The notes beneath the pieces were generated by a model. That model saw only the letters and a program-made list of their open reading frames with translations, made no database searches and was not told where the DNA came from. A stretch of 64,000 nt of DNA from Breviolum minutum Mf 1.05b.01. Taxonomy: Eukaryota > Sar > Dinophyceae > Suessiales > Symbiodiniaceae. Made by a program: the position numbers and the translations under genes. This document shows, one piece after another, positions 35,714-45,792 of this stretch; the stretch's first letter is position 1, and each line of letters begins with the position of its first letter. The stretch covers positions 22,429-86,428 of the forward strand of contig DF241163.1 in the NCBI GenBank assembly GCA_000507305.1, read 5' to 3'.

Positions 35714-35753
35714 CAAAAAAATCTTTCGATTTTTCTTCTGGTGTTACAATTCC
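35714..35753. repeat. Left flanking repeat of the plus-strand block
   Basis: Reads CAAAAAAATCTTTCGATTTT, then TCTTCTGGTGTTACAATTCC. The same 40-bp motif with a few substitutions occurs in direct orientation at 54674-54713. The two copies bracket all the plus-strand genes. Confidence 0.6.
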
Positions 35754-36015
35754 CACGCCAAACAAAAAAGGTACAGGTATTTTTTTCGCGAAGATTTCGC
35801 GAGATCCCGCAGCATTTGAGCTCAACTTTTTTTATCATCTCAGCCATTGCTGGCAGCTGTGCAGCTGGAGCTGGTACTCCTGTCATGTTTGCTTTGCGGA
35901 TTGGTTCGATCTAATACTATATATGATATTTAAAATCTAGAATCTAGACTAGAACATGCATGTTTCTGTAGCTGTGCCGAAGCTGTTTGGGTGGAAAAAT
36001 TCTTCAACTTCTCAG

Positions 36016-36027
36016 TTTTTTCTGCAG
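36016..36027 (+). promoter_or_regulatory. Candidate spliced-leader trans-splice acceptor
   Basis: A polypyrimidine run ending TTTTTTCTGCAG lies 36 bp upstream of the ATG at 36064 with no coding frame before it. Dinoflagellate mRNAs receive a trans-spliced leader at such AG sites. No TATA box is seen; dinoflagellates generally lack it. Confidence 0.4.
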
Positions 36028-36063
36028 CACTTTTGGCTGAAAAAGCCGGGGGAAGAAAAAAAC

Positions 36064-39000
36064 ATGGGGAAGTCAGCATCTCCTTCGGCTGCAGCAGCTG
36101 CTGAGAAGAGTGGCAAGACTGTCATCTTCAATGGCCTGGCTGGTCTTTTTGAAGCTTGGGATGGTGTGCCCAGCCTTCGGGAGCGTTGCCGAACTTTTGG
36201 TGCATTGTTAATTGAATGCCCTGCCCCAGGGGGTAAGGAAACCAAACCAGGGGGTGCCCTTGCAAAGACTGTCACCAACGTCAAGTACAACTACCACGCC
36301 TTGGCGCCTGTGATGCAGAAGATGAAGGCAGTCCGCTTTGCAGTTCCTTGCCTTGAAACCCTTACCTCCGAGTTGGTGAAGCTCATGAAGGCCCACGGCT
36401 ACAACCCTGACAGCAAGGAGATTTCGGACCAAGCGTGGTCCATACGCTATATGTATGGAGTTTTGAAAGGGCTTCAGTACAAGGATGCCCCACCAAAAGC
36501 TACTTGAACCAATTTAGTTTTTTTTTCTGAAGACGTTTTCTATGTCATTATTTTTAAAATACTATGGTTTACAACACACTCTAGGATGAAAACCTGCGGG
36601 CTTTGCTGGAGCTTTGGGGCTTGGATTTGAAGAAATGGACAAAGCAGGACTGCTGGGTTTATGGGATTAGATGTTGATTGTTTCAATCTGCAGCCTTTTT
36701 CAATCCGCAGCCTTTTTCAATCCGCAGCCTTTTTCAATCTGCAGCCTTTTTCAATCCGCAGCATTTTTCATGAGGCAAATCTTTTGAAGTCTTTTTCTCA
36801 ACCCGCAGCTGTTTCATGAAGCCATTTCTCCAAAGCCAATTTTTGAAGCCTTTTTTTCTCAACCCGCAGCTCTTTCATGAAGCCATTTCTCCCGCAGCTG
36901 TTTCATGAAGCCATTTCTCCAAATCAATTTTTGAAGCCTTTTTCTCAACCTGCAGTTCTTTCATGAAGCCATTTCTCCAAAGCANNNNNNNNNNNNNNNN
37001 NNNNNNNNNNNNNNNNNNNNNNNNNNNNNNNNNNNNNNNNNNNNNNNNNNNNNNNNNNNNNNNNNNNNNNNNNNNNNNNNNNNNNNNNNNNNNNNNNNNN
37101 NNNNNNNNNNNNNNNNNNNNNNNNNNNNNNNNNNNNNNNNNNNNNNNNNNNNNNNNNNNNNNNNNNNNNNNNNNNNNNNNNNNNNNNNNNNNNNNNNNNN
37201 NNNNNNNNNNNNNNNNNNNNNNNNNNNNNNNNNNNNNNNNNNNNNNNNNNNNNNNNNNNNNNNNNNNNNNNNNNNNNNNNNNNNNNNNNNNNNNNNNNNN
37301 NNNNNNNNNNNNNNNNNNNNNNNNNNNNNNNNNNNNNNNNNNNNNNNNNNNNNNNNNNNNNNNNNNNNNNNNNNNNNNNNNNNNNNNNNNNNNNNNNNNN
37401 NNNNNNNNNNNNNNNNNNNNNNNNNNNNNNNNNNNNNNNNNNNNNNNNNNNNNNNNNNNNNNNNNNNNNNNNNNNNNNNNNNNNNNNNNNNNNNNNNNNN
37501 NNNNNNNNNNNNNNNNNNNNNNNNNNNNNNNNNNNNNNNNNNNNNNNNNNNNNNNNNNNNNNNNNNNNNNNNNNNNNNNNNNNNNNNNNNNNNNNNNNNN
37601 NNNNNNNNNNNNNNNNNNNNNNNNNNNNNNNNNNNNNNNNNNNNNNNNNNNNNNNNNNNNNNNNNNNNNNNNNNNNNNNNNNNNNNNNNNNNNNNNNNNN
37701 NNNNNNNNNNNNNNNNNNNNNNNNNNNNNNNNNNNNNNNNNNNNNNNNNNNNNNNNNNNNNNNNNNNNNNNNNNNNNNNNNNNNNNNNNNNNNNNNNNNN
37801 NNNNNNNNNNNNNNNNNNNNNNNNNNNNNNNNNNNNNNNNNNNNNNNNNNNNNNNNNNNNNNNNNNNNNNNNNNNNNNNNNNNNNNNNNNNNNNNNNNNN
37901 NNNNNNNNNNNNNNNNNNNNNNNNNNNNNNNNNNNNNNNNNNNNNNNNNNNNNNNNNNNNNNNNNNNNNNNNNNNNNNNNAAGCCATTTTTTCTCAACCT
38001 GCAGCTCTTTCATGAAGCCATTTCTCCAAAGCAATCTTTTGAAGCCATTTTTTCTCAACCCGCAGCTCTTTCATGAAGCCATTTCTCCAAATCATTTTTC
38101 TCCAAAGCAATTTCTTGAAGCGTATTTTTCTCAAACTGCAGTTGTTTCATGAAGCCGTTTCTCCAAAGCAAATTTTTCAAACGTTTTCTCAAACCCGCAG
38201 GTGTTTATTTCTAAAACTGCAGCTGTTATATGAAGCCATTTCTCTGAAGCATTGTTTGTTGGCATTTCTTGTTCAAACTGCAGCTGTTTTATGTAGCCAT
38301 TTCTCCAAAGAAAGTGCTTCTCCAACTGCATCTCTTTTTTGAAGCCATTTCTCCAAAACAATGTTTCAAAGTGAATTTTCTTAAGCTGCATGTCTTGCCA
38401 TGTTTGTTTTTTTTTCAAATCAGCATGGTTGCAAAACCCCTGGGAGGAGTCCAAGACGAAGAAGGATGCCAAGAAAAAGAAGGCTGCGGAAACGGCTACG
38501 CCTGAGGCCCCTTTGGCCCAACCTCCTGGTGTCGTGGCAGCAGCAAAGGATGCTCCAGCGAAGTTCCAAGACAACCTTCCACAGCCCCACAACCGCTTGG
38601 ATGTTGGACCTGGAGCTGAAAACCCTACTCTCTTGGAATTGGCAATAAAAAAGCAGCAGCTTTTGGACATGTTTTTTGCTGGCACAATAAGCTATTTTTT
38701 TTGGGTACGATGTACACTATTTAATATAATTAAATGTGGTTTTTATTTTTTGGCCCTTCCATCACGAATTTAATTTGATAGCAATTCAGGCTGAACCTTC
38801 GCAAGCTGCAAGCAGAGAAGGCGCGAAGAGTCTCTGAAGGAGTGGCTGCACAGCTGGTGGCACAGAACTCCTCTTCAAGTTTGGGTTACTTGGCCTAAAA
38901 ATGGAAAGTATACCACCAAAACGTGCACTGTTTGCTAAAGATTGGTTTGCGTGTCTTTTTCAACGCCACCAGCTCTATAGGCTCTGGAACTGACAACTTG

Positions 39001-40359
39001 CAAACACTGGTGCTGCCTGATGACACCATGGTGCCAGAGCTTGAACAAGAAGTTCCCCCTGAAGTTCCCTTTCAAGTGGATGAAGTTCTCCCTGAAGTTC
39101 CCCTTCAAGTGGATGAAGCTGCCCCTGAAGTTCCCGAAGTCTCTCCTGAAGCTCCGCTTCAAGTGGATGAAACCTCAAAGGCAGAAGCTGCTGTGGTGGA
39201 GGAAGAGCCTGAGGCAGAAGTTGCCTCTGTGGTGGAGGAGGTTCCACCTGTGGTGGATGAAGTCTCAGCAGCTGACGTTGCGCTGGTGGAGAAAGTTCCT
39301 GCTGCTGCTCCGGTTGGTGCTGCTCCAGTGGGCGAAGTTCCTGCTCGAGTGGCAGTGTCTCTGGCTCCTGTTTTCGAGCAGGCCGCTTTGGATTTGGAGA
39401 ATGAAGACCAGGACCCTGAGGATTTCCGTCGCAAGCAACTCCTGATGAGGAACACTGAGAAGGAGAAAGCTGAAGCTGACAGAGAAGAAAAGAAGCAAAA
39501 CAAGAGAAAGAAGGGGGCAGCTCCGAAGGCCAAGGGTAGGCCTAGAAAGGTGGATCCTGCTCCTCCTGCAGAGGATGTTGAAGAAGTTCCGGAGCCAGCT
39601 CCCAAGAAGAGGAAGGCCAGGAAGGACAAGGAAGAGAAGGACGTGAAGGAGAACACTGTTTAGAGGAGAATGAGGAGAAAAAGCCTGAGAAGAAGGAAAA
39701 GACCGCTCCAAAGAAAAAAAGTGCGAAGAAGGACGGTGACGAAAAGGATGATGCCAAGGCTGCCCCTAAGAAAAAGGTGGCCAAGAAGAAGGAGGATTCT
39801 GAGGAAGTGGAAAAGGGTCAGAAAAGAAAGGCTAAGGAGATGGAAGTTCCGGTGGATAAGAAGCTGAAGGCCGAGTTCCTGGATGTCATGAAGAAGTACC
39901 AGGGCCAACCTTATGACAAGCAGTCTGAGACGATCCACAAGTGCCTCAGCTCACTATAATTTGGTGGGGTTGGTGGGGTCAACTTCTTAGGTTTTGTTTT
40001 TTTTGTGTATAGTGCCTCTCGCAGCCATTTCCCGCAGGAAGAAGCCGAGCCACATAGAAGTGTCGGTCTATTGGAAGCGACCAGCAGTTGGTGTCAAGGT
40101 GGAGCAGCCTGATGGAGCAAAGCCGCAGAAGTTTTACTTTTCCAGAGTCTTCAACAGCATCGCGGTCAACATCCTCCAGGGTGCGAAGATGGCTGATTTG
40201 CTGCGGCTTCACCCGGCGGAGTTCATGAATTCTGAGGAAGCTGCAGCCTTTTACAAGCAGTTGCAAGTGAGTGCTGGTGCTGCTGCTGATGATTTTGCAG
40301 CCATTCCGCCAAAGACTCCGAGGGTGTCAGGGCCAAGGACCCCTACAGATGCTGATTAG
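36064..40359 (+). CDS. Charged, probably nuclear protein of unknown family
   Basis: Exons: 36064 to about 36500 (MGKSASPSAAAAAEKSGK, then a globular part FNGLAGLFEAWDGVPSLRER), 36585 to about 36660 (DENLRALLELWGLDLKKWTK; GC donor upstream gives phase 0), 38424-38670, 38790-38878, 38981-39940 and 40038-40359. Junctions 38670/38790 and 38878/38981 close in phase with GT donors, and 39940/40038 closes with GT-AG. The long exon begins with a PEVPLQVDE-type repeat, then alternating Lys/Glu with basic clusters (GAAPKAKGRPRKVDP and KKRKARKDKEE) resembling AT-hook and NLS motifs. The C-terminal part (KPSHIEVSVYWKRPAVG, then FYFSRVFNSIAVNI) looks like a small folded domain. The frame shifts by one base at about 39660. 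The first 147 codons can also be read as a complete ORF ending at 36507, so this may be two genes. Confidence 0.6.
36681..38360 (+). repeat. Intronic minisatellite with splice-acceptor-like units
   Basis: It starts as 17-bp units (CCTTTTTCAATCCGCAG) at 36681-36769, then becomes a repeat of roughly 60 bp made of TTTTTCTCAACCCGCAG, CTCTTTCATGAAGCCATTTC and TCCAAAGCAATTTTTGAAGC, decaying to about 38360. Each unit contains a pyrimidine tract plus CAG. It fills the intron upstream of the exon at 38424. The assembly gap lies inside it. Confidence 0.85.
36985..37980. other. Assembly gap (996 N)
   Basis: A run of N within the minisatellite, with the same repeat unit on both edges. True length and any exon inside are unknown. 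Long open frames spanning it are artefacts. Confidence 0.99.
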
Positions 40360-40747
40360 ATCCATGTTAGTTCTAGTGATTTTAGGGTTGGAGGGCGCTC
40401 CTCCATTGGCAGCGGTGCAGGGGATGCCCCATCTGCCAGCACAATTTGTGAAGTTGTGTCCACGCAAAAGGTCCTACCATGTTTTTACAATTTTGAATTG
40501 CCTCCAAATTAAAGACAAAAATTAGTATGAACTGAACTTAAACTACAGTTTGTTTTTTCAATACTACTTGGATGGAAGGGCCTTACTGTGTGAGTGCTGT
40601 GATTGTCGGGTTTGATCTGTGAGAAAATTTCGTAAGTAGATATCCACAACAAGGGTGCTACTATTTCTTCTGCCATTTTTAGGGAATGGAAACAAAAGAT
40701 TGCGAAAGTACATATTCATATTTTTTTTGACGCCAACCAACCTTTAG

Positions 40748-42904
40748 ATGGAAGTACCGCCCTTCAATGTGGAAAGCGATCATGTGATGTCGCAGTGCCA
40801 GGGCTGTGTTAACAAAAAGTGGCTCGATCTGTACTACGCTAGCTTGAAAACTAATATATCGGAATATATCTTTTATCTAGCCTACTTAATATTAAATTCA
40901 GATATCATAAGGGTTGAAAATTTTGGTGCAGCAAAATTGCCAGGTCATGGATTGATGCAGCCTGATCTGCGAAGCTGCGAGCCGCCCATGCTGCTGCTGA
41001 AGTGGTGGCCTGCGCTTGTGCTGCAGCTTCAACATAAGGAGGCCTCCCGCTGAAAGCTGCACATGTTGTTGCCTCGCGTTGCAAGCTGCATGTGTTGTCA
41101 TGAGCAAGTTGGAGATGAAAGTACAACCTTCATGGATACTTGTTCTTTTTTTTGGCTCAAATTTCGGCAGGAAAAGGCTTTGTTTCAAAAGGCCGCCATT
41201 TGTTGCAGCCATGCCGAGTGGGTATGGTGATGCTGGTGATGGTTCGGACTATGAACCTACTTGGTATGGGCAAGGAGGAAAAGGAAAAGACAGCAAAGGA
41301 TGGAAACTTGACAATAATTAGGTTGAAAATCACTGTTGAATAACCTTAGTCCCCCCAACAAAAGTTTTTTTCAACAATCATCGGCCCCTTAGNAGGAAAG
41401 GTGGAAAGAATCCACGCGATGGAGCAAAGGGCGATGGAGGAAAAGGAGACTATGGAAAAACTGGTGATGGAGGAAAGTCTGGTGGCGATGGAGGAAAAGG
41501 TGAAGCCAGACCTCCGAAACTTGAATGCTTTATTTTTTTCGTTTGACCCTCAAAAAATTCATGGGAATGATTCATGCAGTTGTAATTTATGTTGGCTGAT
41601 ATCCATGCAATAAGGACTCCTGGGTCTACACCTCGTGGTTCTGTGGGTTTGGTGGCGCAGTTTACCCCGCAGTTTCCGGGATGGGTGCCGCCTGGACCTT
41701 TGCCTCCAGGGCCTGCTCCGAAGATGAGGCCACCACAAGGGCAATGGCTGGCGTGCTACTTGTGGTGCCCAGCTGTGCCAGGAGGTCCTCCACCAGTGAT
41801 GCCACCTATGCTGCCTGCAGTGGCACCACCGCCACCTAAGAAGAAGGATCGGCGGGTGGAGTCTACTTCTTCGGAGGACTGTGTTTTGTTTGGGTGGTTT
41901 TTTCCCTTCCCATATTTTTTCGGGGGATTCCTCTTGTTTCCAGGGTTTTTATTCTTCATCAAAAAATCTGCAACATTTAAGATCCATGCAGGACTCTCAC
42001 CGTGGCGGTCCAAAAGCTGTGGCAAAAGAAGCTATGGCAAAAGAACCTGCGGTGGAGGTGGCGAAAGAAGCTGCGGTGGCAGAAGCTGCGGTGGCAAAAG
42101 AAGCTGCGGTGGCAAAAGAAGCTGCGGTGGCAAAAGATGCTGCGGTGGTTGCACCAAAGGAAGCTGTGGTGGCGAAGGAAGCCTCAGCGAAGGCTGCATT
42201 GACTGAAACTATGGCAAGCAGCAACTTGGCTTTCAATTTCAGATTTTTGCTTTTATTTTCACCTGTTCCTATTGCAATTTTTTTTGGTGAGACCTCATTG
42301 AATTACACCATGAAAAATCCAATTGTGAACATCCAAAGGCAAATCGGCATCGCCGCCAGTCATGGCAAAGGATCCTGGAATGCGCCCTCCACCAGAGCCA
42401 TCTGTTCCACCGAAGCCAAAAGAGAGGCATCCAGAATATGAGGATGTTATGGAGGAGGTTGTGTGCGAGGATCCAATCTCGGCCTTGGCGGATGCTGTGG
42501 CAGGAAAGGCAGCAGGGGCAAAGGCTGGAAGCTCTCGGAGCCCTGATGCTGACACGGTGCTCTGGGTTTTGCAATGCCTGCAAAGTGGCTACCAACTGGT
42601 TCCCGGAGGTTTGGGGGTTGAAAGTTGAAACTTGAAACATTTTTGTATTTTAATGATCATTTACAAAATTCGCTTCAAGTGATGTTGCTGATTTTTAAAA
42701 TAACTCAAACCTGCAGGCCATGCAGCAAAATCGCGTCCACCTACAATTGAAAACCGTTCTCGTGGTGATGGACCAGAACGGCCAGCTTCAGCGCCAGAAT
42801 TTCTTGAAGACAGAGGAGATCGCCGTAGACATCGTGGCAGCAGGGACAACAAGGAGAAGGAAAAAAGTGACAGGAAGCGCCGGGGGCACCGTAGCCGCAG
42901 CTGA
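40748..42904 (+). CDS. Gly/Pro/Ala-rich protein with RS-like C-terminus
   Basis: The ATG at 40748 directly follows acceptor CTTTAG. 40748-40837 encodes MEVPPFNVESDHVMSQCQG and on to a GC donor. Later exons: 41209 to about 41309 (PSGYGDAGDGSDYEPTWYGQ), about 41394-41522 (Gly/Lys/Asp-rich, GGKGDYGKTGDGGKSGG; GA donor), about 41611-41881 (Pro-rich, FPGWVPPGPLPPGPAPKMRP; ends SSEDC at a GT donor), about 41992 to 42215 (AVAKEA-type repeats, joined in phase 0), 42334 to about 42613 (ADTVLWVLQCLQSGYQLV), and 42716-42904 ending in an Arg/Ser/Asp tail (RRRHRGSRDNKEKEKSDRKR, then HRSRS) and TGA. Low-complexity regions plus an RS-like tail suggest an RNA-associated nuclear protein; this is inference. 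Exons between 40837 and 41209 are unresolved, and one N sits at 41393. Confidence 0.6.
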
Positions 42905-43425
42905 GATGCTAGGATGAATATGGTTGATGAGAAATTATTGAATATATAAAATGATAGCTTGAAAAAATCTCTAGGAAACATGAACTCAATAGTGGATGGC
43001 GAAAGGAAAAATGATTCATGCATCTCAGCTGCATGGTCAATAGGATCACAATAAGCATGGCGGAAGCAGCAACAGCAACAAAGCTGCAGCTGCAATAGGA
43101 TGGATCGCAGTGGGCGTGGTCGTGGTTGAAGCCACCATGTAGCAGTAGCGCACCTGAGATTCAAATGATGAATACTGAATATTGTTTTTTCATGTTTTCG
43201 AAACATATGTCTTTTAAACTGCCAAACTGAAAAATTAGATTCAAGCAACTGTTTTTGTTTGTTTCTCAGGATCTATATATGTACAATATTGCTCGAACAA
43301 CTGCAGTGAAAAAATCGTTGAGTGTTTGCATGCATGCCTCTAGACTGTGAAACTGCATGGCAAAATTCAAACTGCCGAATCCCATAAACATCAACATCAA
43401 CAACTTTGTTACGATCCCTTGGCAG
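42905..43425. other. Intergenic stretch without a supported gene
   Basis: 3' flank of the preceding gene. It holds short AT-rich tracts and CAG-rich patches, and long minus-strand frames that are shadows of the preceding plus-strand exon. No terminator signal can be named. Confidence 0.4.
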
Positions 43426-43429
43426 CAGG

Positions 43430-43545
43430 TTCCATGGTGAAGAGCGCTGCTCGAGTACGAGCTCCACGATCTCAAGATGCCCAGCAGCCGCCGCCTCGCA
43501 GCACTGCAGCAGCTGCCTGCATCTCCAGACCTCGTGCCCCACTGT
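43430..43545 (-). pseudogene. Isolated ankyrin-repeat fragment
   Basis: On the minus strand the frame reads CEAAAAGHLEIVELVLEQRS, which fits the ankyrin helix-turn-helix consensus (AAxxGHLEIVELLLE) closely. An acceptor GAGATGCAG|G precedes it. It stands alone between two plus-strand genes with no recognisable neighbouring repeat, so it is either a relic of a minus-strand ankyrin gene or an exon of an undetected one. The plus-strand reading of the same bases is Pro/Ala/Arg-rich and less specific. Confidence 0.45.
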
Positions 43546-43709
43546 GTTTGGCATATGTTGGAATTAAGATTCTGCAGCTGTTTTTTTTGCAGCCGTGGCT
43601 GACTTGATGATATGCTGCGGAGTTCAAGGCTCAGAGTTGAAGAAAAAATTGAAATGACAACAGTATATATTAAGCAAAAAAATTGCTTTTTCAACATCCA
43701 GCTGAAGCC

Positions 43710-45322
43710 ATGGCTCTCCTCCACGCTTGCCGAACAGAGAAGGACTTGGATCGCTTGGTTCTTCGGCTGATGCTGCTGAAAGTTCCAAAGGCACCTATGG
43801 GTTGGAAAAGTGGAAATTAATGCATTTTGATTTCGAAAGTTTCTATCAACCTGCCAGGCCTTTATATGGATTGTCATCATGGTCTACTACCATGATTGGC
43901 CTGAAGTGACAGAGGCATGTATGGGATTTTTTCCATAAGCTTTCAACAAAAATCATCCCTGCCAGGGCTACAGCTGCATAGAACTATTCTGTGGTGATGC
44001 AAATGTATCTCGAAGTATGAAATATGGAATGGTAGCATGCGCTGCTTTGGACATCAAAAAAGGCATGGGTTTGATGAGAAGCCATTCACAGAACGCCTTC
44101 GACTTGGGGACTCCAGCTGGGCTGGTGTTTCTTGCACGCTATTCATTGAATTATGAAGTTAAGCTTTTGTTAGTGTTTCTTTATTTGTGAATTTCGTGAC
44201 ACATCATCTCGAATTAATGCTTTTTAAAATGCAAAAACAAAAGAAACAAAGGCTGGCAGTGTGGTGCATCATGAACGGCAATGGCATGGGGTTCTTTGTG
44301 CTGCTAGCAGTAGTATGCACCGCATTTTCGGCCGTGAATATCGGAACATCTTTGCGCTCAGCTGCCACGCCAATGGGTGATTGCTCCAAGCATCACGTTC
44401 GAGTTCCTGGGTTTGCATGTTTCATTTTTTTGATTTCATGTGTTTGTCAAACCCAAGTTGACCCAAAATTGGTTCGAAATTTCAAATGGATAAGAAAAAC
44501 ATTGCACCTAAGGAAGGCAACTTACTCCTTTCAAGGGCCCTGCTCCTCACCTACCTCATCACCTGCCTTGGTGGGACCTGGCTGATTGAACAGCCAGCTT
44601 CGAGCAGGCTTCCATGGTATCCCTACTTTGAAGGTCTGGTTGCCAAAGTGAAAACTTGGCGAGTTGGATGGTGGTCCAGACACTATGGAGCCCTTAGCCC
44701 GACCCTCAAAAGCAACAAGGTGGTTAAAGTTTTTTGTTTGAGTTTTGTTTCGTGTTTTCTTTAAATATTGGTGGGGAAATGAACTGAAGTTTTTTCAACA
44801 TGGGTGGGGTGATGAAACTGCAGGAAGCGACATCGTGGATGGGCTAACACGTCGGCCATCCATCGCCTGGACAGAGGCTGTCTCCGAAAGAAAGCTCGAG
44901 AGAGCTGCCTGGTGCGAACCACGACGAAGAAGAAGAAAAACGGAAGAACCAAATTTGCGGGCAATCGTTTCCTCAAAGGCTCACAGTCTGGCCCTCAATT
45001 GCTGACACTGCAAAATTGCAATCATACGTTCAAATAAGTTTAAACTTCAAGCAAAATGAGGAGCTATCCTATTGCCTTCGGACTCAAAGTGCAGCGAATC
45101 TTGCCGCAGCTGGTGGCTGGAGCTCATGGTAAACCAGCGCTGCCTTGTGAGACGCCTCCAGGATGGATGCAACTCATGTTCCAAGCAATGATTCTTGATG
45201 TAAATGAGTGGCCAGAAGCCAAACTTTTGGAATCTTGCCGCTATATTAGGGGGTCAAAGCACCTGAACGTACCAGATTCATGGAAATCTGTTTTCCCCAC
45301 CAATATTCCGGAAGATGGTTGA
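43710..45322 (+). CDS. Divergent C5-methyltransferase-like dinoflagellate family protein
   Basis: Exons: 43710-43790 (MALLHACRTEKDLDRLVLRL; GC donor), 43976-44120 (SCIELFCGDANVSRSMKYG; GC donor), 44252 to about 44390 (VVCTAFSAVNIGTS), about 44490-44719 (EGNLLLSRALLLTYLITCLG and WLIEQPASSRLPWYPYFEG), 44824 to about 44990 (RGWANTSAIHRLDRGCLRK) and about 45057-45322 (ending SCRYIRGSKHLNVPDSWKS). I recall this architecture as a multi-copy dinoflagellate family. ELFCGxxxVSxxxxxxG resembles C5-methyltransferase motif I, VCTAFS sits where motif IV (PCQxFS) would be with its Cys kept, and IEQP where ENV would be. Activity is not shown, since the Pro of PCQ and the Asn of ENV are absent. The last exon holds the family C-terminus. 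The start ATG follows acceptor CATCCAG. Confidence 0.75.
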
Positions 45323-45381
45323 AAATCTACAAAAATTGTAATTTTTCAAGGTATCAATTTCGAAATGTCTTGAAAACAGAA

Positions 45382-45545
45382 GACCCGGAGAAAGTACTAG
45401 AAAACCCGGAGAAAGTATTAGAATTCTGAAACGGATATACCCGGAGAAAATACCTACCCGGACTTGGTGCGAGAAAACCCGGAGATGACACGAGAAACCG
45501 CGGAGATGGTGCGAGAAAAAAGTGCGAGAAAACCCGGAGATGGAG
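45382..45545. repeat. CCCGGAGAAA-type short repeat array
   Basis: Irregular repeats of ACCCGGAGAAAGTA and GAGAAAACCCGGAGATGG directly after the preceding gene. The same motif occurs at 54583-54655 after the last gene of the block. Confidence 0.75.
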
Positions 45546-45792
45546 CTAGTATTTTGCGAAATTCATGATTTTTCTGATTTCACTTTTTGTGTTGTTTTAT
45601 GATGTTTTAGGTGATTTGGTGGTTTTTGTGTGAAAAAAAATGAAACCCTGACATGATCTTAAGGTTTTTTGCCCCCAAGTTGGAAAAACAATATAGTTCA
45701 AGACTGATTCATGTTTTTTTGTTCATTTTTGTTTGTCTTACTTAGCAGGTCAAGAAAAAACTTCAGTTTTACTGCTGCAATCTGACTTGTAA

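Noticed and set aside
36875-38058. Long open frames of about 350-370 codons on both strands
   Set aside because: They consist of the N run; there is no sequence to translate.
39159-39711. Minus-strand Ser/Phe-rich open frames of 148-165 codons
   Set aside because: Antisense of the Lys/Glu/Pro-rich plus-strand exon; the plus-strand composition and junction phases are far better.
42661-43248. 195-codon minus-strand open frame
   Set aside because: A shadow of the plus-strand RS-like exon at 42716-42904 and its 3' flank.
43266-43880. 204-codon minus-strand frame over the methyltransferase-like first exon
   Set aside because: It covers the plus-strand start exon and shows no conserved motif. 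Only the separate ankyrin-like frame at 43430-43545 is retained.
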